Origin: Campylorhamphus procurvoides
Taxonomy: Eukaryota > Chordata > Aves > Passeriformes > Dendrocolaptidae
Assembly: GCA_013396655.1 (NCBI GenBank)
Contig: WBMV01000457.1
Coordinates: 674,271 to 738,270 of the forward strand
Direction: 5' to 3'
Length of the DNA: 64,000 nucleotides
Below the pieces are notes generated by a model that was given only the letters and a program-made list of their open reading frames with translations, had not been told where the DNA came from and did no database searches. How positions within the stretch are numbered: position 1 is the stretch's first letter; each line of letters begins with the position of its first letter. Positions 21,983 through 35,605 of this stretch are shown here, piece by piece. The position numbers and the translations under genes are program-made.

Positions 21983-23547
21983 CTGGTTCTCTCTTATTAT
22001 ACTACAAAGACAAGTGCTTAGACAAGGAAATTATTTTACTGCTTATGCCACTGTAATTATTTCCCCTCTGTGCATGCTTGGAATGGTGCTGATTTTAATG
22101 CCATAACCACAATTAAAGCAAGTAACTCATGTTCTGACTGAAAGGACAGCCCAAAATGAATTTAAAAGAGAACAAAACTGCAATTGCACAGATCTAGTAT
22201 TTCGTAACTTCTAAGTGCCTGCATTTGCCATCCAAACAACATTAGCTTTAAATAGCTTGAGTTTACTGAGTCAATGCAGCTTATAGAGCTCTTGGGATCA
22301 GAAGAAGGCAGAGAAACCTCTGAAGTACACTGCCAGGAAGCTTCACAGCCAAAGCAGTGACAGCTGGAGGTGGGGATTTGAGGCTGCTGTCAGTTTGTAA
22401 AAGATTGATGCATTTGGAGAACAGGACATCATGTTAGTGGCAGAAAAGAAACAATCTTTTATGCCTTGGTAGGTAGTCTGATGCAGAAAGCAGCATCTGA
22501 ACATCAGTTCTGCTTTGCCATAAGCAAAGCAACCCAGCTTCCAGGCTATTGTGAGGATCCCTCTGACCAGCTTTCTACCTGGTCCCACAGATTTCACTTG
22601 CTGTCTGGCTTCCAAAGCTCAGTCATAAGCATGTTCACCCAGACGGATCTTGCCCAGGTTGTCAAAGCTCTCTTCTGACAAGAGGCTCAGTCTGTGAAGT
22701 ACACAGATACTTAGAAACACAGCCTCTAACTCCTAAACTTTGAAGAACAGCAACTGTATTAAGTTCCAGCTGTGGTCTTTCTGGCCACGATGCCAAATGG
22801 ATGAAGGGGCATAACTTTTTCCTGTGATCCATATGTTGTTTGCGAAGGAGGTAAACAACACACCCAAGCAGACTGAACTGCTGCTGGGGCACATATAGTC
22901 CCTGTGGTATGCTGTCAGAGGAGAGGGGGAAGTGTTTGAACTTGATTACTCTCCAGTGATTGCATAGAGCGTCTGAGCAATATGTCACATGGATTGGATT
23001 GCTTCCCAGGGCCAATTGCTTCAAATTATGATGAAGTGGCACCTATATTCCACCTCTTTTTTTTTCCTTCCAAGAGAACCTTTCTTACAGGACTTGCCAA
23101 AAGGAGAAGGCAGTTTCCTTTTCTGCACTTAAAAGGCATATGGGCTTCAGTGTGAGCAGCAGAAGAAACTTAGTTAAAACAGCATATTCTTACTCACTGT
23201 TCCATTCCAGAGACTTGATCCTGCAATGTGTTTGTAAGGACAGTACTGCTATTCCATGAAGCATTAATGCATCCAAGCAACTTTAAGGAGAGAAGGCGGC
23301 CCTTGAGCTCAAATGCATGCTGGAGTTAGGGCCAGCACTTAGGAACCCACCAAGGTCACAGAGAGAAAGCAAACAAATTGCGGAAATAGGTGGGTTTTGT
23401 GGTGAGACAGGGTGTATTATGCATGCAAATAAATAACAAAGACATGTGACATAAAATATGATAACATATCTAATATTTGCATCATAACCTTATGACATGT
23501 TGTATTATGACATAAGAGATAATAAAAAGACATAAGAACACATAATG
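21983..23547. other. Unannotated intron-like DNA
   Basis: No transposon was recognised. Frames of 70-126 codons occur on both strands at 22343-23042. A 53-base minus-strand stretch at 22639-22691 is framed by acceptor- and donor-like sequence, but is too short to judge. Confidence 0.4.
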
Positions 23548-23818
23548 AAGACCGAGTCAGACTCATGAGTGGTAGCCAGTGAAAGGACAAGAGGAAATAG
23601 GCACAAATTAAAATACAACAAATTCTGTTTAAATATAAGCAAGAACTTTCCTTACTGTGAGGGAGGTCAAACCCTGGCACAGGTTGCCCGGAGAGGTTGT
23701 GGTATCTTTCCTTGATGATACGCAAACCCCAAAGACATTATCCTAGACAATCAGCTCTAGGCGACTGCTTTAAACAGGGGGTTGAAATGAAAAATCTCTC
23801 TGATTCTGTGGTTCTGTA
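23548..23818 (+). mobile_element. CR1 LINE, 3' fragment in sense orientation
   Basis: The sense CR1 3' end, moderately worn: GTGGTAGCCAGTGAAAGGAC, AAGAGGAAATAGGCACAAAT, ACTGTGAGGGAGGTCAAACC, GCACAGGTTGCCCGGAGAGG, ending in the octamer tail TGATTCTGTGGTTCTGT. It contains only the last ORF2 codons and the 3' UTR. It is one of only two CR1 copies in the window on the plus strand. Confidence 0.85.
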
Positions 23819-25442
23819 AGATCCACTTCCAAAGCAGATGAAACGTGGCAGCCTTGACAGCATTGTCTCCAGTAACAGTTAAATTATCACACTGAGATTC
23901 TAGAAGCCACAAGTTGAATGCTGAAAGGTGTCAGTGCACACTGGAAATCCTGCATTAGTGATGTGATACATTGCTTTCATTAAATAGCTTATGAAGAATC
24001 ATGGCAAACAAGAGGTCAAGGATCTCTTCTGTCCCTGTACTGTGGGATTTGATCACTAGTAAGTAGCATAGAAAAAGTAATAGGTCTATGTATTGATCAA
24101 AACATCATGCAGCAGAAATGAAAATCCATGCTTTGGCCACTGTCTTGGGCTTCAGTATTTGTACATGCAACTATGATTCCTGCTTAGCCTTTTATGAAAT
24201 ACAAGCAGTGAAAACAGCAGAAACTTTTTTTAATAAAGATGCTGCTATGGAATATTGTGCTTAAAACATTATGTGTCTATTGTCCCTGTGACTTCTTGGG
24301 TGCAGCTCAATGAAAGTTCTGTGGTGTTTCAGTGCCTGTAGTTTGTGAGGCAGGCATGTCATTATTTAAGGAACCTAGAAACTTTGGGTTCATTTTTAAT
24401 GATGTACTTCAATGAATGTAATTTTAATGGAGCATGAATATATAAATAAAATCTGTGTACCCTTGGTTTTCACACTGTGTTCTCAGATCTTATTTCTATT
24501 ATTTTTCAGTGAGATTTAAATTCCTTTCTGTACCTTGTCTCACCATTGCATCATTCCTTAGATACCAGATCATCCTATGAAATCTGATCCTGCTGATTTT
24601 AATCTTTGACTGGCCATGTATGTAGTGAATGGACAGGCAGGGCAACTACAAAGGCTGGGATCACAATGGGGAGGCAAGTAGAGGCAGAGCTTTGCAGGTT
24701 TTTACTCTTTTTTTAATCCACTTTTTCTTGTTTTTTTAGTGAAAAACACCAAGACTTTACATTTAAAGCCTTAACCTTAACCTAGTTACTTGAGACTGGA
24801 AGTGACAAAGGGCCCGCCTGCTACTCCTAGATTGTTATACAGCAGGATTAATAGTAACATACTTGTTTATGATAGAAAACCTTTCTTTGACAGCAAACAT
24901 CTTTATGTTGAACTACATGGTGACTGTTGTGAATACATTTACCTCAGTCTTTCAATTACTCTTTAATGCTAATCTTGCGTAATTGTCAGATATTAACTAT
25001 AGTGCTAAGATAGATTACTGAGACAAAGCCTATTAAAATAACCAATGTTTGATCTTAGACAAAAGAAACTTCAGCTGCCAGCATTTCGAGATGGGAGATT
25101 GAACTCACTGAACACAATGACACTTAAATTGTATCATTAGCATTTATGGACTATTCGTGTTTATTTTGTGCTGAAAGGGCCCATTTCTGTTCTGGTATCA
25201 CTGCTAATTTGGAAAAACTCCAGGATCTGTATGAGCTCAGAGCCACTGGGGGAGGAGGAACCTGTGGTTAAGGCACGGAACTGGGATTTGGAAAATTAGC
25301 GATTGATCTCCTACTCTACCTCAGATTTCCTGTGTAAATCACTATACAGCCCAATCCAGAAAAGAAATCAGATGCCTAATGTGCAACCCAGGTGGAATTT
25401 GGCAGACTGGGTGCAAGTGACAGCAAACCTGCCTCATCCCAC
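23819..25442. other. Unannotated intron-like DNA
   Basis: AT-rich unique sequence without recognisable repeats or frames above about 70 codons outside the LTR-like block that follows. Confidence 0.5.
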
Positions 25443-25450
25443 AGTACCTA
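25443..25450. repeat. Left 8-bp direct repeat flanking the LTR-like block
   Basis: AGTACCTA occurs here and again at 25860-25867, immediately after the block's CCACA end. It is longer than the usual 4-6 bp LTR target duplication, so the exact border is open. Confidence 0.5.
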
Positions 25451-25859
25451 TCATGGCTTGATGGGGCACGCTCTCCCCTTCCCTGTCCCTCTGCACGTGG
25501 CCTGGTGGCTGGGCCAGAGGGTCCTCCCCAGGTGTCGGTAAGGAGGACACACACACTCCAAGGAACAGGAAGCAGAAAGAGAAATTTATTCGTCTGGCTA
25601 GGTCATTTATAGACCTCATGGCCAGAGTAACGGGGAGGGATACAAGGGAAACCAATCAGAACACAGCCTGAAGGGGGCTTGAATACTAATTAGGAAGGTG
25701 AGAGGTGTCTTTCCCATGGGCCTGGGGAAAAGGGGAGATGGTCTAAGGACCTGGGAGAAGGGGAAGGTGGCTTTCCAAAAGCCTGGGGAAAAAGGTTAAC
25801 ACAGCAATAAACCTCATGTTACAATACAGTAAAAAACTCAGGTTTAGTCTACTGCCACA
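25451..25859 (-). mobile_element. Probable solo LTR of an endogenous retrovirus
   Basis: Read on the minus strand the block begins TGTGGCAGTAGACTAAACC at 25859, as retroviral LTRs begin with TG. It has a TATAAA box (plus 25606-25611) followed after 15 bases by AATAAA (plus 25585-25590), the usual order of promoter and poly(A) signal, then a TC-rich stretch. One possible end is the ...TACCGACA at plus 25533 (TG...CA ends with GT-rich mirror), but an exact 8-bp direct repeat places the far edge at 25451 instead. No gag, pol or env flanks it. The family is not identified. Frames of 70-73 codons within it are not genes. Confidence 0.55.
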
Positions 25860-25867
25860 AGTACCTA
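25860..25867. repeat. Right 8-bp direct repeat flanking the LTR-like block
   Basis: Second copy of AGTACCTA. Confidence 0.5.
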
Positions 25868-28800
25868 CTCTTCTGGAACACGTGTTTTTACCTGTAAAGT
25901 TTCTTAGGTGCCCCTTTGGGCTAGTCTTTGCTGGTTATTTTGCTGCTACTTTATTTCCATCTTTGGGCTCCTGAACTGCACATCCCTGCCCTTCAAAGGG
26001 ACGGGTCTGGTAGGTGATTGTGCCTAGTTCAGTCTGACCACTCAGAGCCAGCAGCGAGGACAGGTATTCACACTAGAATGTATCCTTGTGAAACGCTGCT
26101 GGTGGTGCCAGTAGTGCTTTCTTTATATGAAATACCTTTGTCTACAGTCCCTAATCCTTTTCCTACAGAGTAGCAAGCTACAAACATGAAGCAGTATGGC
26201 ACAAGCTTTTGTTTACATTACATGGTCAGAATAAAAGTCCTGCTTGTTTAAAACCTCCAGCACCAGATATCCTCACCAGCTTTGTGTCATTCACACAGAT
26301 ATTACTCAAGCCACTTTCTAACTGGCCTGGTCATTTTTCCTATTGACAGAGATGACTGAAGCTGCTGTTTTTTTAGGCAGTAAGTCTGATACTAAATGTA
26401 TCAGAGGTGCTATATGCAGTAACTCCATGTCTGTGCAGACAGTACATGCAGAGGAGACCTCTGCTCCTGCAGCAATCCTCTCCAGGGACAGCTGGTTTTT
26501 ACAAATCCCTCCAAAGCAACTCGGTGACAGTCCTGATAGAACATCTACACTGCAAACTGCTGAAACCTCTTCAGCACAGATCCGTGTGACAGGACTGCAA
26601 GGAATATCCCTGTCAGACAATTTTAGCAGTTACAGAGAGTTAAAGCCTGGAGGAGAATGTGCTATTTCAAATGCATGCACATATATTTATTTTCTAATTT
26701 GCTAAAGTTTAAGATTATGTAGATATACAGCAGTGGTTTAGCCTGGAGTAAAGGCAGCTATGGAGGGTGTGAAAACATAAAAGGTTGTGTTGCTCTGGCT
26801 TCTGGTTTAGAAAAGTTATTAAGGTTTTGAGGTGGTTTTCTTTATTCTGAAATATGTGCAGCAGAAGGATAAAGACTGGCACGTTGGTATATAGAGCTTA
26901 TTTTAAAGGGTCATTTGAGAAACTAGTGCTCTCCCCTGACTGCTCTTGCTGAATGCTTGGCCAGCCAACTGAGAAACAGACATGGAAGGAGAATGCCATG
27001 GCTCTCACTCATCCTTGCTTCAAAGCCCTGCCAGTTGAATGGCCATCAGAGCTGAGGAGCTAAAAGATCACTATGAACTGCCATGAATGGGATAGGAAGG
27101 AGACACTTTGGAAGTATGACTAATAATCTTCAACTGTGTTATCAAAATTTGTTTTATTTATTAACTGCAAATGTCCGTGCACATTTAAACGCTGTGGAGT
27201 AGCACCCATGTCTTTGCATGTGGTCTGAAGTTCTCCTAACTAACAGATAATCCAGGAACAGGCTGGACATGAAACGGCATCATACATAAAAGAGTAAGCA
27301 ATTAAATTATCATTCTAAGGACTTATAGTTAGTGGACAGGCTTTCATGCTTCATCAGTAATTCCAAATTCTGTGGGAGAAGAAACTTCTGCATCCTGACT
27401 TCAGCAGAGTTGGGAAGTTGAACTCCACCCACTGGTGACCTACATTTTGGCTGGCTACTCAGCCTCCTCACAGGAACTACCCACCACCAGAAGCCGCTAG
27501 CAAATTACTGACCCTGCATCCAGCACTCCTAACCACACACAAAGGAGCTCAGTTTAGGAGCGTCTTGCCAAAATAAGCACATTCTCATTCGCATTGGACC
27601 GTGTGTCTGAAGGCAGAGGCAGTTAAATATTTCTCTGGAAGACTTTTTTTTCTTGCTGGAAGGTAAAAGGTCCTTATTTCCATGTTGATGTACTTCCAAA
27701 CTCCATCAATTCATGCAGAAATCCTTGTTCTGCATTACGCATTGAAAAGCTTAACCTTTGGGTCTCTTTTATTCCTTACTCAGAACTAGGTGGAGTGAAG
27801 GCATCTTTGAAGGATCAAGAGAAAACCAAGTTCAGCATGCCTGAAATAAAGCAAAACAAAGCCTGGTGCACTCCCTATTTTGGTGTACCCTACTTATCCC
27901 TTGCCTTTGCTGGGCTTCACTCCTGCCCAAGGGCTTTGCCCAGACCTGAGGAGGCAACAGGGTCTGATTGAAGACGGCCAAAGCTATTTCCTTGGACACA
28001 CTGCTCCAGCTGTCAGCAGAGGCAGGCTGCTGTCATTTATCTGGCTGCTAAATTCTGCACTGCTCCACGTGTGACATCTTATACTCATTTTGGGATGAAT
28101 AAATGTGCAAATTTGCAAATTATTCCTATGAACATGTTCCTCTGCTTGCAGTATATCTTTTCAGAGCCATGGCAGGCAACTGTCTGCCCGAAGTCTTGAA
28201 GTTTAAGGAGCAGAGTGGGAACAGGTTCCAGTCAGGGATGCTGAATATCCTGAATAACTAGTGGATGTATGGGAGTGTGTGGGTATGTGCAGCATCTGGC
28301 ATTCCTATTTTCTATTCTCTGCCTAAGGGCTTGGTGAGAAATGGCTAGGATTTGCAGATAGTTTCAAGAGTTCTGACTGTAGGTGGAGTCGGCAAGTGGA
28401 TATTCTGGTGCCTGGTGGTCTCTGGTGAATGGGTGAAGGGACATACAGTTCTGTGGAGAAGAGGTAAAATGTGCTGGAGGCTGAGAGAGAATGGCTGTAG
28501 CTGGCTCACTCTGGAGGACAGAGATATGGAATTAACTTGTGATTATTTTAGGAGAACAAGAGAGCTGGAGGAAATCTTTCAGCCAAAAGAGGAGAGTGCT
28601 GTTCCTCTGATGACAGGAGTCCTGCTAGGGCAGGCGAGATTTTCAGGTCTGTCTGTGCCTGATTTCTTTTGAGGTGCCAGCATTCCTCTCCCTGACTGCT
28701 CAAGAGGCAGCAAGGGAGTGGCTGGAGGCACGTGGCTTCAGCTCTACCGAAGACTGGGAAACCCTCAAGATGAGATAAGGCAGGTCTGATAGGGAGCTTG

Positions 28801-31530
28801 TGTTTTGTTAAGCTTTCCTTCCACAAGACAAACAGAAGAAAGGAAAAAGGAAAGCCTTTACAAAAAAAAGAAGAAAATGTATAGGGCTGGAGGATACCAC
28901 TAAGAATCACCATTTTCATTTTTTTGCCATTAAAAATATTGGTTTGTTACTTTGAAAGAACACCAATTGTTTAATCAACCCCAGTAAGGAAATGGATTTT
29001 CTACTCTTTTATAAAAACCTGATGTGCTGACATTTTCCATCCTGAATTAGAAATAAAAAAGCCACAGTGAGAAAACTCAGTTTATTTTTTCCATCAAAGA
29101 ACTCAGACTATTTTGAGGGAGGGGTTGGGGGAGGCTGTAGTTTCATGTTACATTTTCTTTGTAAGCAGTGCAGCAGTGGATGTGTTTTGTTTTGATTTTT
29201 TTTTTTTTTAGCTTTTAAGCCAGTTAAAAGATTGGTTCACTGATCTGGTTTGCAGTGCAGCACTGCACAGTCATTGTTGGCACAACTGCAGGGCAGCATG
29301 GGAACATTGCAAAGACAGGCCTGTCAGCCAGCTTTGTCAGAGAATAAAATATAAAACTATAAAGTCACATGTTTTTCACCTGTAAGTGTAGTGCATTCAT
29401 TTCTAGAATTAACTATGATGGGTGGTTAGCAATATAACAAATGTACCAATATAACAAAATAACTGTACAAAAGCAGAGATTAGGAAGAGATGAAGAGTCT
29501 AATCCTGAAGGAAGAGAGCCAGATCTATTATCTGGGTATATTGTTGTTCACTATTTTGCATTGGGGCTACATGTTTTAGCAAATACTCCCACCAGAGTTC
29601 AGTTCAAGAAAATAAACCTGTTTGTTCTTTAAGATAACCACACATCATTTCAGGATGCAAGTAATTAATAGACTTCAAAATCCCATGACATTTTGGGAAT
29701 GCAGTTTTGAATTGGCCTTAAATCTGTAATTATGCTTGTAAGAGAGGCTGGTGTGAAACAATGTTCCTTTATCTTCTATCCAAAGTGATCCAAGTCAGGT
29801 AGCTGAAATAAGTTGTGCCGGTGACTATTGATATAGTAAGAGAGTATGGATTAATGTTGCATAGCCATGTTTTGAATAGGTAGGAGAACAGTTTTCTTGC
29901 ATGCATCAGTTAATTAAAGGACAAATTATAAGGGCAACTGAGCATGAATTATGGTAAGGCTAAATTCCTGTTGTCTGAGTCACCGTTAGAAGGAGGAATT
30001 CAAAGAGTCCTTGTGCAAACATACAGTTAGCCAGAGTCTGGAGGGCTGTCTGTCATGCAGAAAGGCAGTCGGGGCTTGTCAAGGGGTAAGGACGCCCCAG
30101 TCACATCTCTCTACCCTGATGTGGCCTCAGAGGCTCTGTCTAAACTGGAGTACCCAGGGGTGCTTTCAGGTTCCCACAATGGGCTGCACGTCTCGGTTCT
30201 GTCCCGTTGGGCAAGGCACAAATACACAGGCTAGATGTGAACTGTGGTGTGCTTCAGCGAGTACTCTGTCTACATACCTGAGAACCAAACCCCATAAATA
30301 CGGGGGCTTCAGCCACTGTTCATCTGAAGTAGCAGCTGGAATATATAACCCCCACTAGTCCTGCTAACAACAGCATTTCTCAGAGACTCGTGTCTTTGTC
30401 TCACATTTCTCCTGCAACTTCAGATTACAGAATCACGTTCTAGAGCAGCAGAGCACCTGGGTCAAGCAGTTATGTGCAGGTGGTTTAAATGACACACAAG
30501 TCCCTGAACTTTCAGTAATAATTTATCATTAGGAAACATCAAGATCAAGGATACAAGGGAATGCAAGTCAGTGGTGATCAGCGGAATGTTCTGTGTTAAA
30601 ACATGTTTGTAAAGAGATTTAGAGACACAAACCTACAAAAAAATCACCTTGATCATGTTCTTACCCTCAGAATTAAATGAAATTACAAAGCAATGTCTGG
30701 ATATGTATCTGAGTCCTGATAAAAATTTAGTTTGTTACTTTGTTATTTTGCTTTCATTTTAAATACAAATTATTGTAAAAGAAAAATGATCAATTAACAT
30801 TTGCAGAGAAGACAATTCCTAAATTAATAGCTGTGTATTCATCTTGCATCTCTCCCTTTGAAATCTGAGGCCTGAAAATAACTGTGAAGAAGTAGGTCTA
30901 TCCTGACAAGGATATTTGCAAGAAATGTAAAAGTACAGATCTACAGGAGAAATCTCATTCTCAGTGTAGACTTGGGTAGATGAATACTGAAATGCCATGT
31001 GATCTGTTGGTCAATCAAAATATGACCGCTCAGAATTTTAATACTATCAAAAATTTTTCATTAACTGTTGATTTGTAGAAATAATCAACTAATTATTTCA
31101 TAGGAATGAATTTGTAGAGGAAATATGCACAATTGTACATTAATTTTTTTTTCTGAAGTGTTAATTCTGACAGGTCTACTTTTTATGGAAGACAATCAAA
31201 ATGGAATTAGTCTTGGGCGAAGAAAGAAAAAAAGGAGAGTGACAAATAGGAATCAAAATCTGAAACATTTCAAGCATTTCAATGATATTTTATTCCTCTA
31301 AAACAGCTGAAAAGAATAGAGGAAGAACCAAGCAACTTTCCTACTGCATTTTGAACATTTAATATTTTAAAACTAATCAGAAATTGTGAAGAAGAGGAAC
31401 TTGAGATTCTAATCTCAGAAAATAAAAATTAATATGCCATCAATAATGAGCTGGAACAGTACACAGGACATTATACACACAAATATTAAAGAACTAGCAC
31501 TTGCCTTTTAGTGAATGCTATAGGGAATTT
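25868..31530. other. Unannotated intron-like DNA
   Basis: No transposon was recognised over 5.6 kb. A plus-strand open frame (26343-26705, 120 codons) follows a good acceptor and is discussed as a finding. Other frames (plus 28352-28672, minus 28548-28919, plus 30011-30358) show no domain. Poly-T runs lie near 27645 and 29198. Confidence 0.4.
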
Positions 31531-31616
31531 GTGCATGTACATATGTGTGAGTATTTGTATATGTGTATTTGGACACAAATATACATGTATATGTAAATAT
31601 ATGTATGTGTGTGTAT
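31531..31616. repeat. TG/TA-rich microsatellite
   Basis: Imperfect alternating purine-pyrimidine sequence (GTACATATGTGTGAGTATTT at the left, ATATATGTATGTGTGTGTAT at the right). Confidence 0.8.
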
Positions 31617-34600
31617 TTTCAAAAAAGACAACATGCACAAATTTTGGTGAAAGAAATTATTTAAAAGGCAGAAACCCGAAGTGCAAATAAGGCAGAAGGA
31701 AACTGTTTTGAGAAACAATAACTTCTGTTTATATTTTGCTTATTACAGTCAAACCAATCCACCTAAAACTAAAGGAAGGCAGTTGCTGGAGGAAAGCTAT
31801 TACCTCAAGTAGAAAATGTAAGACAAACATTATTCTTAGTCGTACAGGTTAACAAAACACATTTGCAGTCCTGTTTCTGTAAAATATCTCCTTCGCATGA
31901 TGTCCATACATAAAGGTACAGAGAAACCCAGGGTCTCATTCAGAGATCCGGAGGTCTTGGGCATGGCAGGTGTTTGTGTCCTGCTCCCAATACCCGCAGT
32001 AGTTCCAGTCTCCCAGCTCTGGCTGGGAAGATGTACTGTTGTGCACAGATCGGCCATGCGTGGCCAACCAATGGGACCTCTTTCAGACTGGACTTTTGAG
32101 TCCAAGTCCTGTTGGCCAGACACTAAGTTGGAGCAGCTTAAAGGCTGAATCTGTCTTTTCATCCACATTTTAAGCTCAGCCTTAGGAAAGGCTAAATACA
32201 TCTGCTTCTGGCTTTGCAGCAATTGCTCATAGCACATCTATAACCAGAGCTGTATCCAACCCAGTTTGTGCTGACCTTCCTTTGTCAGGGTTTTTTTTAA
32301 ACACAGTTGGATGGACATGGCAGCCAGTTTGATGTCTGCAGTTTTAACAAAGCTAGACACTCACACTGGTGCCTGAGCTGCAGGAGAACAGACTGTGGTG
32401 TCAGACCTCATGTGGTTTTGAAATGGTTTCTTGTGGCATGTACGATATCACTGCAGAAACCAACTCCCTCAGGCTTCTTCTAAACATCAGTACTGTGTGT
32501 GATTTCTGTAGGTTATTCATCCTTCCTGTGATCCTTGAGCCTCTGTGCTACTGCAGTTGCATATTAATCAGAAATTTAAACACAGCTGATGCACAGAGTA
32601 ACTCCTAAGCAGTTAGGTTGTTCCTTATGCTGCTTTCTGTCTGTGTATGTCTGTACTTTAGTATGTGCTGTCTTTTCTGTTTTGATCCTAATATGTTAAC
32701 CAGGTGGACGTGGTGTCAGGCATATGGTGTGGTTTACCTTTGGCATCTGCTGGCAGAACTCACTTCCTAAGGATGTCTCAGACGGGGAGTCGCAATGGAC
32801 ATATTGTTCCCCTTGGACACCGTGGCCTTTCCCCACTAAGAGTAATTTTTCTGGTACATCCTTGGCAGAAGGAAAAGCTCAGTGGATTTGCAGAATTTTC
32901 ACTCAAGATTTACTTTAAAAAGCAGCAAAAAAGGTAAATAGAAGATGGTTTAGAAGACCAGAGGGTTTGAGGGTTTTTTCTCTTTTTTCTTTGCTGTGAA
33001 TGAGATCAGTGTAAAGTAAGGCATGAAATGCAACATCCCATGCAGTGCAGGTGCAGCTTTCTTTGCACCCAACAGACGATATCACTTGTCATGTTGTAAG
33101 ACCCACTCCACATCATGACCAGAAAACAGGTCAGCAGCTGTGCCTTCAGGCAAAGCTCAAACACCACTCTCTCCTCAGTGGACATGGAGCTTTTTCTCTC
33201 CAAACAGCCACCCTGAGCCAGGTTTGTTCAAAGACAAGGCTGTTCTCACTCAGAGCCCAACAAGGAGGAAAGGGAAGCTCCCTCATCTCACATACTCATG
33301 GGTAGCTGCTGTTATCTCCTTGTCTTCTGTTTCCAAGCCATAGTGCAGCATTCTCTTCCTCCCTGCCTGCATAGGTGGTGCAGGTGATGCAGCAGCCACC
33401 TCTCTGCTCCTTGGATGAGCTCTTGCTTGGCGGTGTGAAGGCAGTGCAAGAGGGCTGGGACATGGCTCCTTAGCTGGTCCATAGCCAGTGTGTGCACAGC
33501 AGCAGCCAAACAACACACGGTTCGGTTTATTTAAAATAAAGGCCATACAATGAAGAATTGAAACAACTAATGAATACCTTCAGTATAATTGCCTTGGAGG
33601 CTACTTCACTGGTTATGTCCTACTTGAATACTTCTCCGCTTTAAGAAGGTGAGGGATGTAAACCTGTCTGGGAGTACAGTAAGTGTTAAGCTTACACTTG
33701 CTTCAGCATCAGAAGGCTTTGCTTTTTGCAGTTTCTTGGCACTGTGCTGAGGTAAATTGTGTGAGAGCCAGCTTTGGTGTTACGGGGTGACCCCGCTGAC
33801 AAGCAAGAGCTCTCATTTCTCCATTTCTCTACATTTTCTGCTGCTGAAAACAAAAAAACATAATTACTAGAAATGCTGAGAAGAGCTGGTGAGAAAGTCA
33901 GAAAGCAGTATAGAAGAAGAGTTGGTTACTTATCATGCCATGAGGGAGAAGGAACTTAATCTGTACTTTTAATTCCTCTGTGCGAAACCAGAAACATTGA
34001 ACCACAAAGTCATTTTTTTTCATAACCTATTTTTTATACTTTGTAGTTCATTGAAAGGTGGTCATAAATGGGAATGACCTGGGGAAACTGAACTGACCTA
34101 GGATCTTTCCTGCTTGCCAAGTTCAACTGCTTTGTCTCTCCACAAAGCAGGACCCAGCATCTCCTGGCCTGTCAGGAAGGCTTCTGGGCTGAAGCTTTTC
34201 TATTCGTCAAAATTTGACTACTGACATCCAGAATGGAAGTTTTAGATATTTGATCACTTGGTATTGTCCTGAGTTCCCAGCTCAACTGATGGACACCACA
34301 GACCTGTTTTGGGGATGAATCAGGTTTATTTGCTGAGGGAAGCTGTTGGACTCTGGCCATGTTAGCCAGGGAGCTGAAAGAAGCATAGCCAAGAAAACAG
34401 GTGTTGCAGTGCAGAACTGTGCTCTGTCCTTGGCTCTGTCACAGAAACCTCATACATGCTGCTAAAATAAGGCTTTTCCAAAGTGGCTACTGGTGGTGTT
34501 TCTCTCTTCCAGACTCCCTGCTTAAGAGCTGGCTGCCTCCTTTATGAAAATGTTGTGGCCATCACTGATTGCATCTCAGCTGTCAGCTGTGAAATGAGAA

Positions 34601-35605
34601 ATTAACAGCAATTCTCTTTGAAGCAATGTGAAAAATGAATTAATTCGTGGTTGTGGTGCACTTGGATAATAGGATAACACTTCTTCAGGACAGTCTGGGA
34701 AGAAATTAATAACTGCTTTCAGAGAAGGGTCTCAGTAGTGTGTAGTAGGCAAGGGAAGAGGGACTGAAAACTGAGGATAGACCAAATGTGCATGGGCTGT
34801 GCCTCACCCTCCCACTCCTAGCTGGGCAACCATTCCATCAAGACAGTATGTTCTTTTGTGACTGAGGAATAGATTGTAGTGTAAATGCACTATCCTTTCT
34901 GCCTACTATTTGTAAATATTTGGCTTTGCAGCTTCTAGTGTTCTTTTAACCATCAGTTTTTTAAATGTCAGCTAGTATTAAAACTCTCCAGATACACCCA
35001 AACAAGATTAACTTCTCATTTCATTGAGGAAATAGCGATATTATTAGTACTGGTATCCTCAGGAAATAAAATCATGAGGAAAAAGGTAGGAAAATGTATC
35101 CTCTCTTCCTGGTAGGTGTTACTTTATTTCTAACTCTTCCGCAAATGGATTCAATTTCCTTTTGCTTTGATATTCCAATTGCCTGCTCCCTCCCCAAGAG
35201 ACTCAAGCAGCCAGTATGGAGCAGTGCAGAGGAGGAAGTGAAATGGGGTGGTACAGTTTACAAGCATTTTATAGCTGTAACTCATTAACGAAGAAGTCAG
35301 TTTCCAGCGAGTGGAACAACTTTAATGTTCATTTTGCCCTTGACATTTTTCTTACACTGACACAGGCTTAAGGTGATGCCTACTGTGAATTTCATTGTAA
35401 GCCCATTTGTGATTCCTTTTTTTTATCTTTTTATGAAGCAGGATGTCTAGTTATCCAGTAAGTGGCAGCAAATGGCTTATAGATTCATGAACAGTAAATT
35501 GTTATCCAGTGAATCTTTGACCAGTGAATGAACAAAAGTCATGGATTTCTGTACATGACTACAGTAGGTGAAAGAGAAAGGGCAGCCATGCACTCTCCAT
35601 GCTTA
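31617..35605. other. Unannotated intron-like DNA
   Basis: Frames include minus 31836-32237 (133 codons) and minus 33283-33546 (87 codons), both without domains or convincing splice borders. No repeat family was recognised. Confidence 0.4.

Noticed and set aside
22639..22691. A 53-base minus-strand exon-like piece
   Set aside because: Too short; such acceptor-donor pairs arise by chance many times in 64 kb.
31836..32237. A 133-codon minus-strand frame starting with Met
   Set aside because: No recognisable domain, signal or splice borders; within chance expectation.
33006..33546. Minus-strand helical-looking frames (Leu/His/Cys-rich)
   Set aside because: No acceptor precedes them and no GT donor closes them; appearance alone is not evidence.
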